Part shown: piece by piece, positions 44,451-52,014 of the stretch | Layout of the letters: each line of letters begins with the position of its first letter | How positions within the stretch are numbered: position 1 is the first letter of the stretch | Assembly: GCA_951635545.1 (NCBI GenBank) | Contig: OX620685.1 | Span: 2,294,001-2,358,000 of the forward strand | DNA length: 64,000 nucleotides | DNA from: CAG-873 sp910578365 | Lineage (GTDB): Bacteria > Bacteroidota > Bacteroidia > Bacteroidales > Muribaculaceae | Reading direction: 5' to 3' | Translations under genes and position numbers: made by a program | Notes under the pieces: generated by a model | Told to the model about the DNA's origin: nothing | The model's input: only the letters and a program-made list of their open reading frames with translations | The model's database searches: none

Positions 44451-44721
44451 GTTGAAATTTGATAAACTGATGAATCGGAGAGTTATCTATGACTATATCA
44501 GCATATTATCTATTCATCATTGTTTCATCACTATTTTATGGGCGGTGAGAAGAAAATTTTGGCGGGGGAAAAGAGAGATTGCATTTTCTCTCGATGCCAC
44601 ACGTCTTCTTTTTTCATTGCCTTTCATCCTTTGATGAAGTATTGATGAATAACCGATGAGAAGAAAATGCACTGAAAAACAACGGTCTGTCTCTCTTTTC
44701 ATCAGTTCATCAAATTTCAAC
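44451..44721. repeat. 24-bp inverted repeat between helicase and DUF3408 genes
   Basis: The 24 bp at 44451-44474 (GTTGAAATTTGAT...GATGAA) recur as reverse complement at 44698-44721 with one mismatch, enclosing 223 bp rich in GATGA and TTCATC. This is the only noncoding space inside module 1 and is a candidate oriT or replication origin. Confidence 0.7.
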
Positions 44722-44730
44722 GAGAAAAAA

Positions 44731-45960
44731 TTATAAATTCTCCAACATCTGACGGGTGACGGTGTAGTAGCGTCCGCAACGACGGGTCTCGACGTATGTT
44801 TCTTCGTTGAGGAACATCCTGACTGTGTAGGTAGTGTAGCAGAACGAGTTGGAGGCAGGTCTGAGTTTCCAGCAGTCCTGCACCACCTTCCGGAGCTGCG
44901 AGCGATCAGCCTTGACCTGACGGTAGCCGAAAAGACTCAGGATGTCGTTGAAGCAGAAATCAACCTCGTCGATTTTGCGCGAGTCCATTATCTCGGTCAG
45001 CAGCTCGGCAAGCTCCAGCTCCACACGGTTGCGGTTGGCACGGATAATTTTCTGCAATGCCTCGGTGTCGAGCAGCGCCGGATTGAACCACATGCGGCTT
45101 TCCTCGGCGGTTGTCAGCTGCCGATAGGTCAGGGTATGGAGAAAGGCCGGTATCTCGTAGCGAATTTTCTCCAGAAACGTGGTGTCGTCGGTGGTGAGCC
45201 TCGGAACCTTCCGTACCCAGTAGCGTGTCTCGCCGGGGTCGATGACAACTGGGAGATACTCGTTGTTGGAGCACAGCACGAACTTGGCGAAGAAACTCAC
45301 CTCCTCGCGGTCGCGTCCTTTTGCCTCCATCTTGTAGTTATAGGTGGTGCTGAGGTTTTTCAGACGCTCGGAATCCTCTCGCTTGTTGAGCAACACCTCG
45401 TCCACTACGATTACCAGCTTGCCGTTCCAGTCATCGTTAAACTGGCTGCGGAAGTTCTCGTTGGTGTTGAACGTGACATTAGCCTCAAAGAGTAGTTTGA
45501 GGAAATTTAGAAAGGTGGATTTTCCGGTGTTGCGCTCCTCCGACACCAAGAGCAGAATCGGGAGCTTCTGCAACGGCATGGTGTAGAGGATCTGCAGGTA
45601 GTCAAGACCGAGGTCGTACTGGTCGCCGAAGATGTGGCGCACGAGCGATTCGATGCACGGCCATTCTCCCTCGGCTGGGATATGGCTGAGCAGCGAATAC
45701 TTGTTCTTGAAACTGCCCACAACAGGCTGATAGTCCAAGTGGGAGGGAACACAGCAGAAACCGTCGTATTTGGGGACGTTGGCGAGAAAGTCCTTGCCGT
45801 AGTCCTGACGGATAGCCTCGATTGTCCACGGGATGCTGCGCTCGATGAGTTGTCCGGCGGCGTTTGGCTGTCGGACAATCTTGTAGTAGGTGGTGCCGAT
45901 GCGCTCAAAGCGGTCTTCGGCGGGAGGTGTAACTGTTACGTCTTCCATCGGCTCAGTCAT
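44731..45960 (-). CDS. DUF5906/VirE-type helicase (module 1)
   Basis: 409-aa superfamily-3-like ATPase. Walker A in VSEERNTGKSTFLNFLK (residues ~139-155), Walker B in KLVIVVDEVLLNKRED (~182-197), then a sensor-type FAKFVLCSNNEYLPV. The C-terminal winged region (VDFCFNDILSLFGYRQVKAD) probably binds DNA. Such proteins help replicate mobilizable elements after excision. The start overlaps the HTH gene by 8 bp. Confidence 0.85.
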   Translation of the reverse strand: MTEPMEDVTVTPPAEDRFERIGTTYYKIVRQPNAAGQLIERSIPWTIEAIRQDYGKDFLANVPKYDGFCCVPSHLDYQPVVGSFKNKYSLLSHIPAEGEWPCIESLVRHIFGDQYDLGLDYLQILYTMPLQKLPILLLVSEERNTGKSTFLNFLKLLFEANVTFNTNENFRSQFNDDWNGKLVIVVDEVLLNKREDSERLKNLSTTYNYKMEAKGRDREEVSFFAKFVLCSNNEYLPVVIDPGETRYWVRKVPRLTTDDTTFLEKIRYEIPAFLHTLTYRQLTTAEESRMWFNPALLDTEALQKIIRANRNRVELELAELLTEIMDSRKIDEVDFCFNDILSLFGYRQVKADRSQLRKVVQDCWKLRPASNSFCYTTYTVRMFLNEETYVETRRCGRYYTVTRQMLENL

Positions 45961-46282
45961 CGTTAGAGGGGTTGATAATAGAGTTAACTTCCCGCAGGCT
46001 GTAGCGGGTGCTTCCGTTCACCTTGAATGGGTGTAGTCTGCCGTCTTTGGTCATGTTATAGACCGTGGTCTCGCAGACGCCGAGCCGCTCGGCAACCTCT
46101 TTCTTGGTGATTGATTTGTCCTGCTCCGCCTCCATGTAGAGAGGGAGCAGACGCTCGCGGGTGGCTTCGATTGTGTCCACCACAAGCTGATGAAGGTCAG
46201 AGAGGTGGACGTTGAGGAGAATATTTGGAGAGTCAGGGTCGAGTGCCGACGCCTGAAGGAGGTCAAAAAGATTCAATTTCAT
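45953..46282 (-). CDS. Excisionase-like HTH protein (module 1)
   Basis: 109-aa protein with a MerR/excisionase-type HTH near the C-terminus (SITKKEVAERLGVCETTVYN followed by MTKDGRLHPFKVNGSTRYSL). The N-terminal half is a helix (LHQLVVDTIEATRERLLPLY). The same layout, with a related helix plus HTH, is seen in the module-2 protein at 60229, so the two have equivalent roles. It is the first gene of module 1, behind a very long leader. Confidence 0.85.
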   Translation of the reverse strand: MKLNLFDLLQASALDPDSPNILLNVHLSDLHQLVVDTIEATRERLLPLYMEAEQDKSITKKEVAERLGVCETTVYNMTKDGRLHPFKVNGSTRYSLREVNSIINPSNDD

Positions 46283-47468
46283 CTGAGGGAAATGAATTTG
46301 AAGAGTTATATCGCCGAGTAACTTACATCACCCACAGCCCCGGCGACGAAAGAGGATGCGGTGACGTGTCCCCGAAAGGACATAGGAAGGGCTGTCGGCT
46401 ATGTTTCGCTAAAGCCGACGGTTGTTGCTGCCGCCCTGTCAGGGTCGGCAAAGGGCGTAGTTCACCCTTTCCCACATCGCACAGAAAGGCAACGACATGA
46501 GGGGCATCTGTTCCTTATACGGGGCAGATACAAGGGCGGTTGTGTCTTACTTTGCAATAAGGTAAGGCATACGCGTTTTTCTTCTTTTTAATTGATTGTT
46601 TTTGACGTACAGATTCTGTACGGGCACAGTTATAGCTGTCGCAAAATTTCAGCTCGTATAGGCTCTATGACAGTTTATGGCTGTGCCGTTCTTTCTTCTT
46701 CTGCCGTTGTTCCACGCATTTAATCCGTTGAGCATCGCTTCCTTAGTGCGAGTTGTTGTCGGGTTAAACCGTTGCGGTTCGTTCCGCATTCAACAGCAGG
46801 CTTTTCATAGTGGTTCCGGATTCTGAGTCCGGTCTTCTGATCAGGTATCTCGTTATTATTGTTACAGTGTCAATATCGGGCATGGCATCCGTCAGAGAGC
46901 ATCGTTCCTGTTCCAGTCTGTAAAGCTGAACGTGTCGCTTCGGGCGTGCGCTGCCTTCAATCGTTACATAAAGATAACAAAATTTTCCGAGATTTCCAAA
47001 TCTGCACAATCTCCCGTCGGCGGCTGACATTGTCGGCTATCGGGTGTGTATGATGTAGGTATGTCGATAGCCTCCACAAGTGTCACGCCTGAATATGGGC
47101 ACTGATGTCGGTGTAAGGTTCGGGTAAGTACCCGCACACCGATTTGTTCACAAGGTATTGCGCATCCGGTTGCGAAATTCAGGCACACACCTCCGGGTGT
47201 TGTGCGTGGGGATTCCGACCCATCGGGGTCGGCTCATAGAGAGTCAGCCCACTCTTGGGCTGCGGGTTATGTCTGCGGCGGATAAGGGAGCAACCGTCAC
47301 AGCAGAGCAATATGACGCTCCGCTATGGTCGCAAAATTTGCCACCGCAACTTTCCTAACAAAGCTTTGTTCAAAAAAGTTCACGATTCAGCGAAAAATGT
47401 CATCCATAGCCAAAAGTAGTGCATGAGCGGGCATTACTCCCCGCTGGCTCAGGACTTCTTTTCAGCGG
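46283..47468 (-). ncRNA. Candidate 1.2-kb hairpin-rich leader RNA
   Basis: ORF-free region between a minus-strand promoter (47469-47476) and the module-1 HTH gene. Two dense hairpin clusters are visible. Cluster at 47109-47262: CGGTGT...ACACCG enclosing CGGGTA-AG-TACCCG; CGCA-TGCG; ACACC-GGTGT; CCGACCC-GGGTCGG; CAGCCC-GGGCTG. Cluster at 46366-46570: TGTCC-GGACA, GTCGGCT-AGCCGAC, TGCCG-CGGCA, AAAGGG-CCCTTT, ATCTG-CAGAT, CTTAC-GTAAG. One more stem (CCGGA-TCCGG) is at 46816-46832. A diverged copy of the promoter-proximal part is at 49063-49360. Short frames inside it do not look coding. Confidence 0.55.
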
Positions 47469-47476
47469 CAAAGATA
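47469..47476 (-). promoter_or_regulatory. Promoter for the module-1 leader
   Basis: Minus-strand TATCTTTG (TAnnTTTG), with TTTG about 21 bp upstream as a -33 element. It directs transcription into the hairpin-rich leader. Confidence 0.6.
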
Positions 47477-47911
47477 GAATGTAATTTTCAATCCCGCCAA
47501 ATATTTTCCGCCGGATATAACACAAGGTTGTACATGTATCTCAGTATATACAACCGGTATAGTGTAATCGCCTTTCAATTCCCCGCGTTTTGCCGGACTC
47601 TCCAGATTACTCCGGACATGGTTCCCGTTATTCCGTTTTGGGTAGCTCCTTTTCCATTTCGAGTACCCCTTGCCCTCCAAAATATGCTTATAATCCCCCA
47701 AAACTATACTTTTTGACCCACTTTTGGGGGGATTATAACGAGGTTTTACAATTCTTTTGCCGTTTATTGATGGCTCAAATATATTGAATAGCAGTTGATT
47801 GTGGTTTATAATCTTTGAAAAAGACACAGATTTACGGGTATCTTTTGCCCTTAGTGGCTAACACGGTTACATACTGATGCTATCGGGCTGAGATGCATCT
47901 GCGAACTAACC
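47477..47911. other. Gene-free flank with 16-bp inverted repeat
   Basis: TATAATCCCCCAAAA (47689-47703) faces TTTTGGGGGGATTATA (47722-47737) across 18 bp. TAATCCCCCAAAA recurs at 49429-49441 as a direct copy. A 121-codon minus-strand frame (47462-47827) crosses the palindrome and is doubted. Nothing else recognised. Confidence 0.5.
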
Positions 47912-49062
47912 ACGCGAGTTCGGGATAAGGAACACCATAAAAAAGTTGAATCGGCAGCTTAAAAAAGTTGCCGATTCTTTTGGTAATATCACTGATATTT
48001 AGTAATTTAGAGGTGTCAAACAATAAATACTGTATCATGATTACCGAAAGTAAAGTTACTGAAATTTTTTGTATTGCAGATGATTTCTGCAAAGAATTTG
48101 AGGGTGAGATGGCAAAAAATGCACTTCCGTCCACAACTGACACTCCAAAACGGAAAAGAAAGCGCATGATGTCGGATGCCGAGGTCATCACGATTCTGAT
48201 CTGTTTCCACTTCAATTCGTACCGAAACTTCAAGCACTATTATCTGGGATGTGTGCGCATTCACTGGAAGCATCTGTTTCCGCAGACATTCTCCTACAAC
48301 CGCTTCGTGGAGGTCATGCCCCGATGTTTTGTGGCTATGACCATGTTCCTGCGACTTGCATGTTTCGGAGAGTGCACGGGGATAAGCTTTGTGGACAGCA
48401 CCTGCATTCCGGTTATACACAACAAGCGCCAGTTCAACATGAAAGTTTTCAAGGATATCGCGACCAAGGGGAAGAGTACGATGGGTTGGTATGTAGGCTT
48501 CAAGCTGCATCTTCTATGTAACGAAAAAGGAGAACTGATCAACTTTGTGCTGACAAGCGCCAATGTGGATGACCGCAACGAGGATGTGATTGACACGCTG
48601 ACAGACAAGGTGTTCGGCAAACTTTATGCCGACAAGGGATATATATCGCAGTCTCTTTTCGGACATCTCTGGGATGACGGAATACATATTGTGACAGGTC
48701 TGCGCTCGAATATGAAACAGCGTCTCATGCCGTTCTATGACAAGATGATGCTGCGTAAAAGGAGCATCATCGAATCCATAAACGACATGCTGAAGAATGT
48801 GGCGCAGCTCGTCCACTCCCGCCATCGTAGTGTACACAACTTCCTCATGAACCTGCTTGCGGCAATGGGGGCGTATTGTTTCTTCGCCACAAAGCCGGAA
48901 GTGAACTTCGACTTTGAGGTACCCGAGTCAAACGGGCAGCTTGTCCTCTGGGATTAACAACACCAAACTATACAAATAAATCAGGCGACCTTGAAAGGCC
49001 GCCCAATACTCTATGTCTTTTGCTTGGTTGAAAATCATAAAGTTCTTATCCCGAACTCGCGT
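47912..49062 (+). mobile_element. IS982-family element (copy 4), complete
   Basis: 1151 bp with both ACGCGAGTTCGGGATAAG-type ends. Flanks are CTAACC and TAACTG, suggesting a TAAC duplication. The middle third differs from the other copies while both ends match them. Confidence 0.93.
48037..48957 (+). CDS. IS982-family transposase (mosaic copy)
   Basis: 306 aa, intact. Relative to the copies at 416 and 26480 it differs within a block of about 370 bp (around 48380-48750): T for A in FKDIATKGK, TSANVDDRNEDVIDTLTDKV, FYDKMML. Outside this block it matches the 26480 copy. The pattern suggests gene conversion with a diverged relative. Catalytic blocks are unchanged. Confidence 0.92.
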   Translation: MITESKVTEIFCIADDFCKEFEGEMAKNALPSTTDTPKRKRKRMMSDAEVITILICFHFNSYRNFKHYYLGCVRIHWKHLFPQTFSYNRFVEVMPRCFVAMTMFLRLACFGECTGISFVDSTCIPVIHNKRQFNMKVFKDIATKGKSTMGWYVGFKLHLLCNEKGELINFVLTSANVDDRNEDVIDTLTDKVFGKLYADKGYISQSLFGHLWDDGIHIVTGLRSNMKQRLMPFYDKMMLRKRSIIESINDMLKNVAQLVHSRHRSVHNFLMNLLAAMGAYCFFATKPEVNFDFEVPESNGQLVLWD

Positions 49063-49360
49063 TAACTGCAATGGCAGGGTTACGCCAAACCTGTTCAATC
49101 TCCTTGCGGGATCAAACGTATGACCACAATAGTACAATGAGTGCCTATGACCGTCACGGCAGAGCGTAGTCCCAACATAAGAGGGCGTAATTTACTCCGC
49201 TATGGTCGCACGAGTTGTCACCACAATTTCTACAACCAAAACGAGGTTCAAAAAGTTCAACGGATTTTCGTAATTTTCTCAAATGTCGGTTTTTTACCGC
49301 AAAAGATCCGACATTCGTCTGCCAAAACCTCTGAATTTCGACAACAAAGATGATTATACA
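49063..49360 (-). repeat. Diverged copy of the module-1 leader start
   Basis: Read on the minus strand, this region shares ordered blocks with the leader at ~47,280-47,400: GAACTTTTTGAAC, GTGGTG, GCGACCATAGCGGAG (15 bp exact) and GCTCTGC-GTGACGGT. The minus-strand CATCTTTG at its start sits where the first leader has its TATCTTTG box. IS982 cuts it at 49062. No gene. Confidence 0.6.
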
Positions 49361-49451
49361 TCTAAATCCATACAAAATATGGAAAATCGCTACAATATGA
49401 ATTATGTTTGGTAATGTCGTGTTCTAGTTAATCCCCCAAAAGAATACTCAA

Positions 49452-50285
49452 TCATCGCTCTTCTTGATTGCCTAGATTCTTGTAATATTCAATTTTTTCT
49501 TCTCTGCGTTTCTTCATCTGGGAGAATTCCTCATCCATTTCATGGAGAATAGATTCCGCCACAATATGCATTTGAGTTGAATATACAGACGGAAATCCTT
49601 CGTGTTCAGAATAATTATTTTTACTATTCTCAATGGCACGTTCAACCACATACAGAGCTTGCGTAGTTTTTACGCCTCCAGGAATTATAGTATTTAAATG
49701 CTCTTTAACCCAATTGCTTCTATCATGTTCCGACATAGCCAATCCAGCACTTAAAGCTGATGGCTCATCATAATAGTGATAAAATAACCAAGTTTCAAAC
49801 GACGGATTACTGATAATCCATTGATAAGAATTAGACTGCTCATTATCCTTTAAGTAACCTTTTATTTCCTCAGAAAATTCATCAACATCCTGTAGTAAAT
49901 AGATAATATCATCTTCTTCAATATGGAAGGTTGAATTATCTTCTGTTACAAATAGTCTGGTTTCAATAAATTCATTTGCTAAAAATCTAAGTTCATAAGG
50001 TTTCAACCCCTGTCCCTCTTTTGATCTAAAAGCAATTTTTACTGAGTGAATTTGCCCATCTGTTTTTAATGGTCTAAAATAGTCCTTCTCTCGCTTTGTC
50101 CCTCCAGACAGGATAAAGATAATACGTGTAGATAAAAATGGAGAACCTTTAGTATAGTCTGTTTCTTCAACACCTAACCCAGCAATATCTACTGAGCCAT
50201 CGTTATTTTTGACAAAATTAGGTGAATCATCCGGAATACTCCTAGATGATTCGCCCTTTGAATATCTTAATTCTTCAATCTTCAT
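49452..50285 (-). CDS. RloB-family protein (AbiLii-like)
   Basis: 277-aa second component of an RloA/RloB, or AbiL-type, anti-phage system. RloB blocks visible: IIFILSGGTKREKDYFRPLK (the family's conserved GxxTExxYF region in a variant form), DDIIYLLQDVDEF (acidic D-x-D motif) and ISNPSFETWLFYHYYD. The fold is related to Toprim-type nucleases, so it may be the effector nuclease. Full length. Its start overlaps the ATPase stop by 11 bp, so the pair is translationally coupled. Confidence 0.85.
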   Translation of the reverse strand: MKIEELRYSKGESSRSIPDDSPNFVKNNDGSVDIAGLGVEETDYTKGSPFLSTRIIFILSGGTKREKDYFRPLKTDGQIHSVKIAFRSKEGQGLKPYELRFLANEFIETRLFVTEDNSTFHIEEDDIIYLLQDVDEFSEEIKGYLKDNEQSNSYQWIISNPSFETWLFYHYYDEPSALSAGLAMSEHDRSNWVKEHLNTIIPGGVKTTQALYVVERAIENSKNNYSEHEGFPSVYSTQMHIVAESILHEMDEEFSQMKKRREEKIEYYKNLGNQEER

Positions 50286-51633
50286 CCTTTAGAATATCAA
50301 TGGAACCCAAAAATGGGATTGCACCAAATCTCCCATCCAAATATCCATTCTCCAACGATAAAGTCTTGTGAATCTTGAAATCATTAAGAGAATACATATT
50401 TGATACTCCGCATTTTTTTTCAATCATCCATACCTCATCAGGACGAAGGAGTTCCTGTTGATTCAATAATGCGGTCTCGTGCGTGGTAAAAATTAATTGA
50501 CCATTCGAGTTTGAATTACCGAAAAACTTTATCAATCCCTTAATTAGAATAGGATGGATTGAATTGTCTATTTCATCAATTACTATTGTTTTACCTTCGT
50601 AAATGGCATAGTAAATTGCAGGAACGAGAGTTAATAAGCGGAGAGTTCCACTTGATTGTGCCTCACATTCCATAGTTCCCACATATCCACCAATGCCTAA
50701 TTGATGAAATAATAATTCTTTTACTGTCCTTACCCCGTCTTCCTCCGTAATTGTTAGAAGTGGGAATTGCCTATCCATTTTGGAGAAGGTCTTGTTACCA
50801 GATTGCTTGGAAATTGACTCTAGAACTCTAGTAATCGTTTGCTTCTCTTCTACATCAGCATGTTTTATCCAATCATCAAATGACTCATTTCGGATACTTA
50901 GATCTTTAATACCTAATCCGATATTAGAGAAAACATGTTTTACAAACGACATCATTTCCGGCTGTTGGCTGAGCTGATCAATAAGCCAGGGTATTTGATG
51001 GTCAACCTCTATAATATCTAACTTATTTACCATCCACTCAAACGCATCCGAAATAAACTCATTTTCCAACAAGCGCAATCTTCCTAAGATTGAGAATACA
51101 GATTGAGAGGGATTTGATTCTAACTGACGTGTAATAACCTTTGTAATCTCAGTCGTTGCAATCAGAGAATCAAAATGTATGTGATTGAGCTCCCGCTTGT
51201 ATATGAGAATGTTATCTGTTTTGCCTAACCCAGAACGATACAAGCTCTCCTCGCTAACGCCTTCCTCCGTTAGTTCAAAGGTATATATATATGCCCCTTT
51301 ATCATTTCCAAATTCGATTAAAAATGACATCGGTGTTTCGTTTAATGTAGGCAACTTAAATCTATTAGCCTTAAAAAACGAAATTATCCAATTCGGATTT
51401 GAATTCAAATTGAACTCTGTAGCAAAGCGTTTAATAAGCTTTATCCCGTACACAAAGTTCGATTTCCCTGATCCATTGGCTCCGTATAAAGCACAGCTCT
51501 TTAATACAGGTATTTTTCCATCATCATTATATACATGATGATAGAAATTTTCTCTTTTAAGGTTTGGAAACATGTCAAATTGCGCATACTCAGCAAAAGA
51601 GGCAATGTTCCTAAATATAAGTCTGTATAACAT
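50275..51633 (-). CDS. AAA/ABC-type ATPase, RloA-family (AbiLi-like)
   Basis: 452-aa SMC/ABC-like ATPase. Walker A in SCALYGANGSGKSNFVYGI (residues ~46-65), ABC signature-like CEAQSSGTLRLLTLVPAIYY, Walker B in KTIVIDEIDNSIHP, and the switch His in GQLIFTTHETALL. This AAA_15 type is found with RloB and as AbiLi. It is expected to sense infection and control RloB. Own promoter (51661-51668) with a striking palindrome just upstream. Complete and apparently functional. Confidence 0.88.
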   Translation of the reverse strand: MLYRLIFRNIASFAEYAQFDMFPNLKRENFYHHVYNDDGKIPVLKSCALYGANGSGKSNFVYGIKLIKRFATEFNLNSNPNWIISFFKANRFKLPTLNETPMSFLIEFGNDKGAYIYTFELTEEGVSEESLYRSGLGKTDNILIYKRELNHIHFDSLIATTEITKVITRQLESNPSQSVFSILGRLRLLENEFISDAFEWMVNKLDIIEVDHQIPWLIDQLSQQPEMMSFVKHVFSNIGLGIKDLSIRNESFDDWIKHADVEEKQTITRVLESISKQSGNKTFSKMDRQFPLLTITEEDGVRTVKELLFHQLGIGGYVGTMECEAQSSGTLRLLTLVPAIYYAIYEGKTIVIDEIDNSIHPILIKGLIKFFGNSNSNGQLIFTTHETALLNQQELLRPDEVWMIEKKCGVSNMYSLNDFKIHKTLSLENGYLDGRFGAIPFLGSIDILKDED

Positions 51634-51660
51634 TCTGATGATCGGGTTTTATTTTGACTG

Positions 51661-51668
51661 CAAAATTA
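51661..51668 (-). promoter_or_regulatory. -7 box for rloA-rloB
   Basis: Minus-strand TAATTTTG, 28 bp upstream of the ATPase ATG. Confidence 0.6.
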
Positions 51669-51689
51669 GTAAAAAATATTGATATTGCA

Positions 51690-51720
51690 AAATCTCGCGT
51701 GAAAAATTCACGCGAGATTT
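51690..51720. promoter_or_regulatory. Perfect 14-bp palindrome upstream of rloAB
   Basis: AAATCTCGCGTGAA and its exact reverse complement, separated by AAA. It starts 22 bp upstream of the -7 box, overlapping the -33 position, and ends 10 bp before the ISAs1 end. Position suggests an operator; no T-run, so not an obvious terminator. Confidence 0.6.
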
Positions 51721-52014
51721 ATATATTATCACGGCTCTTTCATTTAAAAAGTCTAGTGCTTCCGAAAAGCCTTTTATTTTATAGCGGGGGAAGTCTGAAT
51801 GGGAAAGGGTGATTTTCGCATTTATTTCTCTGATTTTCAATAAAATAAGTGGTATAAAAGTTGGTCAAGTGACCAATTTTTCGTAACTTTATAGTTGTAA
51901 ATCAATTAGTTATGAATAAAAATAAGCCACTTGACCAAGTGCGTTCGACCGGCGTAAATGCGCCCAATCGGACTTCAAAATTAGTAAATAAATCTGAATT
52001 CAACGGCAGTATCC

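Noticed and set aside
46361..46591. 76-codon ORF in the hairpin-rich leader
   Set aside because: Consists almost entirely of stem-loop sequence; a structural RNA explains it better, although conserved translation cannot be excluded.
47462..47827. 121-codon minus-strand ORF as a gene
   Set aside because: Covers a 16-bp palindrome and the promoter region, has no recognisable motif and uses no clear start signal.
51649..51840. 63-codon minus-strand ORF upstream of rloA
   Set aside because: Spans the palindrome and the ISAs1 end; no promoter or motif.
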